Below, piece after piece: positions 32,288-41,146 of a DNA stretch of 64,000 bases. The notes under the pieces were generated by a model. The model was not told where the DNA came from and did not search any database. It was given only the letters and a program-made list of their open reading frames with translations. The position numbers and the translations under genes are program-made. This DNA is from Phascolarctobacterium sp. GTDB lineage: Bacteria > Bacillota > Negativicutes > Acidaminococcales > Acidaminococcaceae. Position 1 is the first letter of the stretch. Each line of letters starts with the position of its first letter. The stretch spans positions 1 to 64,000 of the forward strand of contig JAHHUH010000004.1 of the NCBI GenBank assembly GCA_020024105.1, written 5' to 3'.

Positions 32288-33817
32288 CTATTTTTCTTTA
32301 GTTGCCAACTCTAGATGTAAATCCATACCGTAGGTTTTGCGGAACCAGAGCAGGTGTTCCTTGAGCTGATGTAGCTCAATGCTAGGAATCCCATCAGCAT
32401 AAATAGTCAGGTAGGCTTCCTTTTTCTCTAAACGGGGATTAATTTTATTTATTTGGCTGGTCTGGGAATAATCCATACTTTCTGCTAAAGCTAGGAAAAG
32501 GGCCAGCTTATTTACAATATCCCATTGTTCCACCTTTAAAAGCTCTTTGTAGATACGGTCCTTAAAGTAGTTTTTGGATACACCATTATGCCAACCGGCG
32601 ATAGCTGCAGTCATCAGCTGCTCCTGGTGGCTAAGACCAAAGAGCTGGGCATTTTGGATCATATAGGAGGTATGACGGGCATGACTATAAAAGTTAATGG
32701 TAATACCAATATCATGAAGCAATGCCGCTGTTTCTAATAATTTACGGGTCCCCTTGGGCAGGTTGTGCAGCTTGGTCCAGCTATCAAACATTTTCAGGGC
32801 TAATGCTGTAATATGACGGCTATGGGTAACGTCCGCGGTATAGAGTTTAAGGATATTTTCGCAGCTGCGTTCCAAAATATTATTAGCTACCAGGGGCATC
32901 TGGTGTGCTTTATAGTAGTAGTCATAGAATAAGCCTTCACGAAGACCACAGCCGGAGGTAATAATCTTCTTGCTGCCGGTAAAATCAATCAGACAGCTGA
33001 TGATGCTGCTGCCGGCCAGAATAATATCTGAACGTTCGTTGCTCAGACCAGATATTTTTTTTCGCTGCTCCAAATTCGTCGTTCGTAAATCAGTAAAGTA
33101 ATTACGGAAAGCTTGGGTAGAAAAAACATAATTATGTAATTTGTTAACGGGGTACTTTTTAGTTTTCTGAATAATTTTTGTTACTGTACGTGCTGTACCG
33201 CCAACGCCAATAAGCGGCAGACCCTGCTGCTTCAACCAGGGACAGTGTTCAAGTCGGCTGGTAATGAAAAAGGACAGGTCACTATAGACATTTGCCGGCA
33301 TTTCATTACGGGTATTGAACATATTAGTTGTATTAACAGCACCAAAGGGCAGGGAAATAGAATCTACAATTTTTCTATCCTTGAGAAGGATCAGCTCAGT
33401 ACTACCACCACCTAAGTCAAAAATTAAAGCATTCTTGACATCGAGGGTATTTATAACCCCTAGGGCACTGATGTAGGCCTCTGTGTTACCAGAGATAATA
33501 TGTAGCTGGATTCCTGTTTCTTCTGCTACCTTTTGGACTAGGTCCCTACCATTGGAGGCGTTACGGATAGCTGCAGTAGCAACGGCAATAGTTTTATCTG
33601 CATGATATATTTTACACATGTAAGCAAAACTTTTCATTGTTTCGATGGTACTTTCAAAGGCTTCTTCGGTCAACAGGTTCTCATTATTTACCTTTTGACT
33701 TAAACGAAGGGACTCCTTCTGGTTGTAAACCATGTTGTAGGCACCATTGGCGTATATATGGCTGATAACTAAACGGGCGGAGTTAGAGCCAATATCGATA
33801 ATTGCTATTCTTTGCAT
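32288..33817 (-). CDS. ppx: Exopolyphosphatase / guanosine pentaphosphatase (Ppx/GppA) with HD domain
   Basis: 509-aa polyphosphate-degrading enzyme. The N-terminal actin-like domain keeps all family motifs: IIDIGSNSARLVI, VATAAIRNASNG, ISGNTEAYISALGV and IFDLGGGSTELIL. The C-terminal part (from about residue 320) has an HD-type motif, AALLHDIGITINFYSHARH (His-Asp pair). It is divergent from its paralogue and ppk1, so polyphosphate breakdown and synthesis are encoded back to back. The ATG follows GAGGTGAGG. Confidence 0.92.
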   Translation of the reverse strand: MQRIAIIDIGSNSARLVISHIYANGAYNMVYNQKESLRLSQKVNNENLLTEEAFESTIETMKSFAYMCKIYHADKTIAVATAAIRNASNGRDLVQKVAEETGIQLHIISGNTEAYISALGVINTLDVKNALIFDLGGGSTELILLKDRKIVDSISLPFGAVNTTNMFNTRNEMPANVYSDLSFFITSRLEHCPWLKQQGLPLIGVGGTARTVTKIIQKTKKYPVNKLHNYVFSTQAFRNYFTDLRTTNLEQRKKISGLSNERSDIILAGSSIISCLIDFTGSKKIITSGCGLREGLFYDYYYKAHQMPLVANNILERSCENILKLYTADVTHSRHITALALKMFDSWTKLHNLPKGTRKLLETAALLHDIGITINFYSHARHTSYMIQNAQLFGLSHQEQLMTAAIAGWHNGVSKNYFKDRIYKELLKVEQWDIVNKLALFLALAESMDYSQTSQINKINPRLEKKEAYLTIYADGIPSIELHQLKEHLLWFRKTYGMDLHLELATKEK

Positions 33818-33977
33818 TTCCTCACCTCTGGATTAAAATCCACTGTAGTAAGTATTTAGCATAAAATAGAAAAATCCTGCTCTGATTTGTATAGAATTTG
33901 TAAAATTAAAGTATTTCGCAGGAATTTTATAGAAAAAGAGAGAATTTATTAAACATATATGACTGGAGGTTAGGCCT

Positions 33978-35531
33978 ATGAAACATAGAGCGTACACTAC
34001 ATTTGCAGCAATTCATTTGGGTTCAGAAATGGTAAGTATGCAAATTTTTGAATATCATAGTATAGATAGATATAAGATTATAGAGTCCTGCGACCATAGG
34101 ATTACCTTAGGTGAGGAAACCTTTAAAAATAAGACGGTCAGCTTCAGCCTGGTAAATGAGATTTGTGATATTTTATTAGGCTTTAAAAATTTAATGCGGG
34201 AATACGGAGTTGAGGAATACAAGCTACAGGCTACTACGGCTATGCGTGAGGCGAAGAACCAGGTTTTTCTTTTAGACCAGATTTATAGCAAGACCGGTCT
34301 TAAGGTTGATGTGGTAGATATGCCTCGAGAAATATACACCAAATATGTGGCTATCCGTAATACTCTGAAGGAAGCTAAAATTACCAGTGACCGCGAAGGC
34401 CTGCTGATGATGGATATTTCTTCCGGTGGTTTGGGCATTACCTTTGTCCAGGATGAGCAGATTAAATATCAGGAAAATTTCCACATCGGTATTATCCGAA
34501 TTAAAGAAAGCTTTGAACGTAATAAAAGAGAAAGTTTAAATTTCAACAGGGCATTGACGGAATTTTTAGCTAGTACAATGGGGCCTGTACGTCAGGCTTT
34601 AAAGCATGAGAGCGTCCGTTATCTGGTACTTTCCGGTACGGAAACAGAATTGATTTTAAAAATGATGGGGCTGACGACCAAGGAAAAGGTTTACCGGATT
34701 AAGACAGAACGTTTCCGTGATTTTTTCTATGATATGCGTCAGCTGAACCTACCCCAGTTAATTAAGGTTTATGATATTCCGGAAAACGTGGCGGAGCTGG
34801 TACTGCCCACGGTTTTGTTGTATGAGCAGCTGTTGAATCTGGTGACGGCACAGGAGATTATTATAACATCTGACCGTTTTATTGATGGGATGCAGCTTTT
34901 ACATATTGCTACCAAAACTAAGGATAGTATTTGTCAGTTTTGGGAACAGGAATTAATCAGTCTATTTCATTGCATTGGTAAGCGTTATTCCTACGATGAG
35001 CAGCATGTAAGGCAGGTAGAGCGTTTAGCTCTGCTGATGTTTGATAAGCTGGCTAAGAATTATGGGATGGGAGAAAAGGAGCGTCTTCTGCTCCGTGGAG
35101 CTGCTATTCTTCACGACATAGGAAAGTATATTTGTATGCGCAGCCATTCTGCTTACAGCTATCAGCTGTTAATGGATACGGATATCATCGGCTTTAGTGA
35201 CCGGGATAAGAAAATAATGGCCCTGGTTGCGTACTACCATGCTAATAGGATTTTTGATGACGGACAGACTACTGTAAAGCCAATGAGTAAGGATTTGATA
35301 CCTGTGGTGGCGAAGCTGGCCGCTATTCTACGGATGGCAGATGCCATGGACCGCAGTTATCTGCAGAAAGTTAAGACATGTGTAGTTACTCTGAAGGATG
35401 GACAGATGCTGGTAAGTGCTACCAGTAAGCAGGATTTGACCTTGGAGGAATGGACGTTTGCCTCTAAGTCCAATCTTTTTGAAGAGGTTTACGGGTTGAA
35501 GGCCGTTTTAGAACGGGTGGAGGGAAGATGA
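33978..35531 (+). CDS. Degenerate Ppx/GppA-like protein with HD domain
   Basis: 517-aa paralogue of the neighbouring exopolyphosphatase. The domain order is the same, and ATTAMREAKN and an HD motif (AAILHDIGKYICMRSHSAY, about residue 375) are kept. The phosphate-binding motif DIGSNS reads HLGSEM (Asp to His at residue 13), and DLGGGSTEL reads DISSGGLGI, losing the glutamate. The phosphatase site is probably inactive, although the HD domain could still be active. Its stop overlaps the ppk1 start by four bases (ATGA). It is best seen as a regulator or partner of polyphosphate kinase. Confidence 0.8.
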   Translation: MKHRAYTTFAAIHLGSEMVSMQIFEYHSIDRYKIIESCDHRITLGEETFKNKTVSFSLVNEICDILLGFKNLMREYGVEEYKLQATTAMREAKNQVFLLDQIYSKTGLKVDVVDMPREIYTKYVAIRNTLKEAKITSDREGLLMMDISSGGLGITFVQDEQIKYQENFHIGIIRIKESFERNKRESLNFNRALTEFLASTMGPVRQALKHESVRYLVLSGTETELILKMMGLTTKEKVYRIKTERFRDFFYDMRQLNLPQLIKVYDIPENVAELVLPTVLLYEQLLNLVTAQEIIITSDRFIDGMQLLHIATKTKDSICQFWEQELISLFHCIGKRYSYDEQHVRQVERLALLMFDKLAKNYGMGEKERLLLRGAAILHDIGKYICMRSHSAYSYQLLMDTDIIGFSDRDKKIMALVAYYHANRIFDDGQTTVKPMSKDLIPVVAKLAAILRMADAMDRSYLQKVKTCVVTLKDGQMLVSATSKQDLTLEEWTFASKSNLFEEVYGLKAVLERVEGR

Positions 35532-37630
35532 ATAATTTAGATTTAAATAAGCCGGAATACTTTTATAATCGTGAGTTAAGCTGGTTAAAATTTAATTTAC
35601 GTGTTCTGAAGGAATCTACAGTTCAGGGAACACCTCTTTTGGAGCGTTTAAAATTTATAGCCATTGCTGCTTCTAATCTAGATGAATTTTTTATGGTACG
35701 TGTAGCAGGCTTGTGGGATAGCTACGATAGTGGTGCTGATAAGCGTGATGCCTCCGGTATGAATGCCGGAGAACAGCTGGAGGCTATTTCCGTAGCAGCT
35801 CATGAGCAGGTACGTACCCATTATAAATACTTAATGGAACTTAATAAAGAGCTGGAGCAGGTAGGCCTTAAATTTAGACGTGTAGCCGACTTGCCAACTG
35901 TAGCTAAGCGCTGGCTGGAAGATTATTATCGGGAAATCATTTATCCTGTTCTGACACCTATGGCAGTGGATGCCTCCAGACCATTTCCCTTCCTGGCTAA
36001 TAAAACCTTGAATTTAGCGGTGGAGCTGGTTAATCGTGAGGGAGAGCACAGTATGGGGCTGATCCAGGTTCCTTCCGTGCTGGACCGTATTATTGAGGTC
36101 ACGGTGGATGAACAGCGCGTCTTTGTTTTCCTGGAAGATGTTATTTTTAACCATTGTGAGGACTTGTTTAAGGGTTGTCATATTTTGGATGTGGTTCCCT
36201 TTAGAGTAACCCGTGACTCTGACCTGGACGTGGATGAGGATGATATTGATGACTTGCTGGAGGAGGTTGAAAAATCTCTGCGTAAGCGTAAACGTGGTGC
36301 ACCGGTTCGCTTGGAAATTTTCAAAACCAATAACACAAGAATCAAAAAATTCCTGGAAGAGAATTTGGCCGTAAGCGAAATGGAAATTTACGAAATCAAC
36401 GGTCCCTTGGATAATACCTGCTTCTTTAAATTTATTAGTATGCGTGGCATGTGGCCTTGGCTGTATGAGCCCTTTGTACCGCAAAGACCTTTGGAATTAC
36501 CCGATGATAGCGACTTGTTTGCAGCAATCAGAAAGAAGGATATTTTGCTGCACCATCCCTATGAAAGCTTTGACCCTGTAGTAAAGCTGGTTAGTGATGC
36601 AGCAGATGATCCTCAGGTACTGGCAATCAAGCAGACACTTTATCGTGTCAGTGGTAATTCGCCCATCGTAGCAGCTCTGGCTAGAGCCGCTGAAAACGGT
36701 AAGCAGGTTACGGTTCTGGTGGAATTAAAGGCTCGTTTTGATGAGGAAAATAATATTATCTGGGCACGCCGTCTGGAGCAGGCCGGTTGTCATGTAATTT
36801 ATGGCCTGGTAGGCTTAAAAACTCATGCTAAGATTATTCTCGTCGTGCGCAAGGAAACCGATGGTATCAAACGTTACCTTCACCTGGGTACGGGTAATTA
36901 CAATGACAGTACTGCTAAGCTGTACACGGATATTGGCCTGATGACGGCTAATGACCAATTTGGTAGTGATGCTTCTGCTTTCTTCAATCTTTTATCTGGT
37001 TACGCCGAGCCGCCTGTGTGGAATAAGCTGGTTATGGCGCCGTTAGGACTACGTGAAAAGATTTACGCCCTGATTGATAATGAAATCAGCATGGTTAAGG
37101 CTGGTAGGGGCGGACATATTATTGCGAAGATGAATGCTCTGATTGACCAGCCGGTTATTCAAAAGCTTTACGAGGCTGCCTCCCAGGGCGTACAGATTGA
37201 GCTGATTGTCCGTGGCATCTGTGGTCTGCGGGTAGGCATTGAGGGTATCAGTGAAAATATTACCGTTCGCAGTATAGTTGGTCGCCAGCTGGAGCATAGC
37301 CGTATCTTCTGGTTTGCCAACGGCGGCAAGGAGCAGCTTTTCCTGTCCAGTGCGGACTGGATGCCTCGTAACCTGAATGACCGCGTAGAGCTTTTCTTCC
37401 CGGTGGAAACTGAGGAGCATATTAAACGTATCAAGGGTATTTTGGACCTGTATCTGCGAGATAATGTAGGTGCACATATGATGCAGTCCAATGGTAATTA
37501 TCGCCGTGTACGGAATAAGGCGGAGGTAGTTAGTGCTCAAAGTACTCTGTATGAGCAGGCTCAGCTGGCTGCTACTGCGGATAAGATTCCTATGCAGGAA
37601 CGGCTTCAACCCATGTATAGCCGTCGCTAG
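35528..37630 (+). CDS. ppk1: Polyphosphate kinase 1
   Basis: 700-aa enzyme that transfers the terminal phosphate of ATP to polyphosphate. It begins YFNREL-like (FYNRELSWLKFNLRVL), has the Ppk middle domain and both catalytic histidines: about His433 in LKTHAKIIL and about His590 in LEHSRIF, nearly matching E. coli His435 and His592. The PLD-like motif HLGTGNYNDSTA is present. The start overlaps the upstream gene's stop by four bases, so translation of the two is coupled. Full length for the family. Confidence 0.96.
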   Translation: MNNLDLNKPEYFYNRELSWLKFNLRVLKESTVQGTPLLERLKFIAIAASNLDEFFMVRVAGLWDSYDSGADKRDASGMNAGEQLEAISVAAHEQVRTHYKYLMELNKELEQVGLKFRRVADLPTVAKRWLEDYYREIIYPVLTPMAVDASRPFPFLANKTLNLAVELVNREGEHSMGLIQVPSVLDRIIEVTVDEQRVFVFLEDVIFNHCEDLFKGCHILDVVPFRVTRDSDLDVDEDDIDDLLEEVEKSLRKRKRGAPVRLEIFKTNNTRIKKFLEENLAVSEMEIYEINGPLDNTCFFKFISMRGMWPWLYEPFVPQRPLELPDDSDLFAAIRKKDILLHHPYESFDPVVKLVSDAADDPQVLAIKQTLYRVSGNSPIVAALARAAENGKQVTVLVELKARFDEENNIIWARRLEQAGCHVIYGLVGLKTHAKIILVVRKETDGIKRYLHLGTGNYNDSTAKLYTDIGLMTANDQFGSDASAFFNLLSGYAEPPVWNKLVMAPLGLREKIYALIDNEISMVKAGRGGHIIAKMNALIDQPVIQKLYEAASQGVQIELIVRGICGLRVGIEGISENITVRSIVGRQLEHSRIFWFANGGKEQLFLSSADWMPRNLNDRVELFFPVETEEHIKRIKGILDLYLRDNVGAHMMQSNGNYRRVRNKAEVVSAQSTLYEQAQLAATADKIPMQERLQPMYSRR

Positions 37631-37637
37631 TTAGTGC

Positions 37638-37666
37638 TTGTATATCCATGTCCTGCTTGCTATAAT
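37638..37666 (+). promoter_or_regulatory. Promoter of the 99-aa unknown gene
   Basis: TTGTAT, a 17-bp spacer and TATAAT (37661-37666) with TGC before the -10 (extended). It lies directly after the ppk1 stop. Confidence 0.65.
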
Positions 37667-37696
37667 AGAAAGCGAAAACGACCGGAGGAGATAAAA

Positions 37697-37996
37697 ATGT
37701 ATACAGTAACTCTTTGTTATAATCAGCAATACGGCTATGTCAGCTATGATGAGGCTACTAAAAAAGCCACCGTAGTTCTGGCGGACCCGGTAGCAAAAAA
37801 GGCTGTGGAGGATTTTTTAGCACGACCATTGGAATTAGAGCTGGCTACAGGTAGCACGATTAGGGATTTTTCCCGTGAACGTTTAGAGCCCTTGGCTAGT
37901 CTGGAAAATTTTAAAAACTGCTTAACCCGTTTGTGGGGTGAAACTGAGGTTATGGTAGAATGGAGTCTGCCACCTGAGGTTGCAATGGAGCAGTAG
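37697..37996 (+). CDS. Protein of unknown function, 99 aa
   Basis: Small soluble protein that begins MYTVTLCYNQQYGYVSYDEA and has an acidic helical middle. No motif, membrane segment or cysteine pair is visible. The ATG at 37697 is about six bases after GGAGGAG; an earlier in-frame start at 37634 would overlap the promoter. It is a separate unit with its own promoter and terminator after ppk1. I do not recognise a family. Confidence 0.55.
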   Translation: MYTVTLCYNQQYGYVSYDEATKKATVVLADPVAKKAVEDFLARPLELELATGSTIRDFSRERLEPLASLENFKNCLTRLWGETEVMVEWSLPPEVAMEQ

Positions 37997-38016
37997 ATTT
38001 CGTATTTTTAATAGTA

Positions 38017-38052
38017 AAAGCTATGGCTGCAAAGGCAACCATAGCTTTTTTA
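38017..38052 (+). terminator. Intrinsic terminator
   Basis: AAAGCTATGG ctgcaaaggcaa CCATAGCTTT is followed by TTT. Confidence 0.88.
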
Positions 38053-38092
38053 CTAGGTAAGGGATTTTATTTTCATGAAAGGGGTGTAGAAA

Positions 38093-38743
38093 ATGCTGTG
38101 TAAGGTAAATGGCGTGAAGCTGTACTATGAGGTAAGTGGTACCGGTAAACCCTTGCTTATGCTTCATGGCAATGGAGAGGACCATAATATTTTTGATGCA
38201 GCTATACCTAAACTGTCCCCAAAATATCGGGTATACGCGGTAGATAGCCGTTGTCATGGTCAGAGCACCAAAAATGTTAGTATCAGCTATACGGAAATGG
38301 CGGCAGATTTTATTGGCTTTATTAAGACATTGCAGCTGGACAGCCCCATCCTGTATGGCTTTAGCGATGGCGGGATTATTGGGCTACTTATCGCCCTACA
38401 GGAGCCTGAGCTTTTAGGCAAGCTGATTATTAGTGGTGCTAATCTTTATCCTGAAGGTTTAACTTGTAGAATGCTAGGCTATGCCCAGCGTAAAGCCGCC
38501 ACGGATGAGCTCTGTGCGTTAATGGCTACCCAGCCCGATATCAGCCTACTGGAATTGGCAAAAATTAAAGTGCCGACCGTTGTACTGGCAGGGGAGCATG
38601 ACCTAATCCGTAGAGAGCATACACAGCTTATAGCTGCTTTTATTCAGTCAGCTATCTTGGAAATTATTCCTGGAGAGGACCATAGTAGTTATATTGTCCA
38701 TAGCGAAAAGCTTTATCCTATTTTGGCAAAATATTTATCCTAA
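38093..38743 (+). CDS. Alpha/beta-hydrolase
   Basis: 216-aa serine hydrolase. The oxyanion motif is MLHGNGEDHNIF, the nucleophile elbow YGFSDGG (G-x-S-x-G), the acid is in LAGEHDLI and the histidine in GEDHSSYIV. It is shorter than typical members (about 250-280 aa) because the cap region between the elbow and the acid is reduced (TCRMLGYAQRKAATDELC). Substrate unknown. The ATG at 38093 follows GAAAGGGGTG. It forms a separate unit after a terminator. Confidence 0.85.
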   Translation: MLCKVNGVKLYYEVSGTGKPLLMLHGNGEDHNIFDAAIPKLSPKYRVYAVDSRCHGQSTKNVSISYTEMAADFIGFIKTLQLDSPILYGFSDGGIIGLLIALQEPELLGKLIISGANLYPEGLTCRMLGYAQRKAATDELCALMATQPDISLLELAKIKVPTVVLAGEHDLIRREHTQLIAAFIQSAILEIIPGEDHSSYIVHSEKLYPILAKYLS

Positions 38744-38848
38744 CTGAATTGGAGCAGAATATTTGCAGATAATATAAATACTAGGCTATTCCTTTGGAGA
38801 AGATAAAAAATCTTTCAAAGTTTAGGACAGGAACGGAAAATACTGGCA

Positions 38849-38878
38849 AATAAGACGGATAGGTTCATCCGTCTTATT
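38849..38878. repeat. Perfect 12-bp inverted repeat
   Basis: AATAAGACGGAT aggttc ATCCGTCTTATT lies between the hydrolase gene and the tRNA-Arg promoter. The flanks lack a clear T run, so it may be a weak terminator or an operator. Confidence 0.5.
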
Positions 38879-38902
38879 CCTATAAATTAAGTTGCTAGAA
38901 TA

Positions 38903-38931
38903 TTGCAAGTTCGGGCTTTTTATTATATAAT
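38903..38931 (+). promoter_or_regulatory. Promoter of tRNA-Arg
   Basis: TTGCAA (38903-38908), a 17-bp spacer and TATAAT (38926-38931), 29 bp before the tRNA. Confidence 0.8.
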
Positions 38932-38960
38932 ACCTAGACGTAGGTTAATAATTTTAATAT

Positions 38961-39037
38961 GGTTCCGTAGCTCAGTAGGATAGAGCAACCGCCTCCTAAG
39001 CGGTAGGTCGCCAGTTCGATTCTGGCCGGGATCACCA
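38961..39037 (+). tRNA. tRNA-Arg (CCT)
   Basis: The anticodon loop CTCCTAA gives CCT. The acceptor pairs GGTTCCG with CGGGATC, with two G-T pairs, discriminator A and encoded CCA. It reads AGG codons. Confidence 0.95.
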
Positions 39038-39043
39038 AAGGAA

Positions 39044-39075
39044 GGGACGTAGCCGTGGGCTACGTCCTTTTTTTG
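39044..39075 (+). terminator. Terminator after tRNA-Arg
   Basis: GGACGTAGCC gtg GGCTACGTCC is followed by TTTTTTT. Confidence 0.93.
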
Positions 39076-39233
39076 TTTAACGCTTAAATTAGTTTTTTTA
39101 ATAAAAACAGCTTCAAAAGCAACTCCAACGGGTAAGTTAAATTTTTGTAGCGACATTAGTACCTTTTTAAGCTAATCTTAGGACAATCTTAATATCAAAG
39201 CTCCTTTGAAAACACCATCTTTATATCTTCAAT

Positions 39234-39241
39234 GCTATAAT
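39234..39241 (+). promoter_or_regulatory. Extended -10 promoter before the nhaC locus
   Basis: The sequence aTGCTATAAT carries an extended -10 (TGnTATAAT) 25 bp before the ATG at 39266. No convincing -35 is seen. Confidence 0.5.
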
Positions 39242-39265
39242 GTGGGCCATAAGGGAGGTAGTGAT

Positions 39266-40635
39266 ATGAACTACGAATTATTAACACTCTTGCTGATTGC
39301 GGTAGTTTTAGTATTGGCATTGTTGAGCAAACGTACGCTGGAGCCCTTAATTATAGGCACGGTAGTAGCATATATTATTATGGATGGTTGGAGTTTTCCT
39401 ATGGGGTGGATGGAAGCATTTTTTGATGTGGCTTCTAATAGAAACCATCAATGGGTATTTATGGTATGTGCTCTTTTTGGTAGTTTGATAACTCTTTTAG
39501 GCGCCTCCCATGGTACGATGGGATTTTCAAAGGCTTTGGGAAAGCTGTGCCGTGGTCCCAAATCAACCCTATTGGTAACCTGGGTGATGGGTATCTTGAT
39601 TTTTGTAGATGACTATTTAAATATTATGACCTTGAGCAGCTGCATGAAACAATTGACTGACAAGTATAAAATACCCCGTGAAAATTTATCTTATATTATT
39701 GACTCTACTGGTGCGCCAGTTTGTACTTTATTACCTTTTTCTACCTGGGCTATTTTCTTTTCAGGTCTGTTTTTTGCAGAGGAAGGGGTAGCAGAGCTGG
39801 GCTTTCCTACTGCTATTGATACTTTTATTCATGTCATTCCCTATAGCTTTTACGCTATTGTAGTGGTAGTCCTTGTACCACTTTTTATTTTTGGCTTTTT
39901 ACCTAAGTTGGGACGTATGAAAACTGCGTATCAGCGTGTTGCAGAAACAGGTAGAGTATATTCTCTCGAAAGCCATGCGCTGAACTTAGAAGAGGAGGAG
40001 AATGGAGAGAGCCTTGATTTTCAGGGGAATATTCTGGATTTTTTGCTACCCATTGGCGTTTTAATTACCTTGGCCATTGTTACAGGAGAATTGTTCTTAG
40101 CAGTTTTGGCTACTATTTTTACTTGCCTGCTGTTATATGTTCCTCGTAAAAAATTAAGCTTAGCTCGTTTTTGTGAGTTAGCCCTACATGGTTTTTGTAA
40201 TATGATTCCAACCGTAGCCATTATTTATTTTGCGTTTGTTATGCAGGAGGCTATGTCTGATATTGGAATGGCCATCTATGTTATTGGAGTAGTAACACCA
40301 TATTTGAACGCGGCTTTTCTACCCTTTATTATTTTTGTCCTGGTAGCTGGACTAAACTTTAGTACGGGTAGTGTCTGGGTGTTCCTGCAGTAGTAACTCC
40401 TATTATTTTACCATTGGCATTTTCCTTAGAGGCCAATCTACTGTTGACACTGGGAGCCATTATTTCTGGTGCTGTTTTAGGCAGACACGCCTGCTTTTAC
40501 TCTGACGCTACGGTTTTAACCTCCAGCTGCTGTAAAATGCAGAACGTGGATCACGCTCTTTCACAGATACCTTACACCCCTATGGCAGCAGTTATTAGTA
40601 GTGGAGGCTATTTACTGGGTGGCTTTTTGCTGTAG
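39266..40635 (+). pseudogene. nhaC: nhaC-family Na+/H+ antiporter gene with a one-base deletion
   Basis: An NhaC-type antiporter of about 456 residues is encoded in two frames. The first frame runs from the ATG at 39266 (GGGAGG site) through GSVW and then hits stops. The second frame continues VPAVVTPIILPLAFSLEAN to the normal C-terminus. Restoring one G in the GGG at 40377-40379 gives GSVWGVPAVVTP, the expected family sequence, so the lesion is a one-base loss in a G run. Intact features include GASHGTMGFSKALG and FVDDYLNIMT. The conserved C-terminal Gly-Asp-His reads GRH. If the deletion is real, the product ends before the last helices. Confidence 0.85.
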
Positions 40636-40650
40636 GAAAGGAGGAGAACT

Positions 40651-41146
40651 ATGGACCTGGTTTTGGGAAATATTGTAGAGGTGACCACGGATGCTATTGT
40701 AACTCCAGCCTATTCGGACCTTGGCTCAGCCCCCGGCATCAGACAGGCTGTTTTTGAGGCGGCGGATACTGAACGTTTAGTGGAGGTCTGCCAACGATGG
40801 GGGAGCTGTGGCATTGGGCAGGCAGTAGTGACACCGTCCTATGTATATTATCCATGTGGTAGGTCCGGGCTGGTACAGTGGTAGAAAGGCGGACCGTACG
40901 CTTTATACATACTGTTATTTACAAGCCCTGCACAAGGCTATGGCATATCAGTGTATGACGGTAGCAGTACCGCTGATGTTTTCTGGTGATACCCACATAC
41001 CTCGTTTTCAGGCATTACAGCTTGCTCTCAGTACATTGACGGCTTATGAAAAAGCACACCCGCTATTACAGATTAAATTGGTTTTGTATAAGCCGAGTAT
41101 CTATAAAATGGCACTGTCAAGCAGACAGCGCCAAGACTTTATTTAG
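40651..41146 (+). pseudogene. Macro-domain (ADP-ribose-binding) gene with a frameshift
   Basis: The first frame gives a macro-domain start (LVLGNIVEVTTDAIVTPAY..GSCGIGQAVVTPSY) after AAAGGAGGAG. The second frame continues YIIHVVGPGWYSGRKADRTL..VAVPLMFSGDTH to the end, the typical VIHxVGP and PxxFSGD motifs. A net one-base shift at about 40843-40850 joins them: either one extra base, or two lost from a TA repeat. The family hydrolyses ADP-ribose conjugates such as O-acetyl-ADP-ribose. It follows nhaC by 15 bp and its end overlaps the convergent SDF gene. Confidence 0.78.

Noticed and set aside
38923..39156. Minus-strand ORF of 77 codons containing GQNRTGDLPLRRRLLYPTEL
   Set aside because: It is antisense to tRNA-Arg; this peptide is a well-known false annotation created by reading a tRNA-Arg gene backwards.
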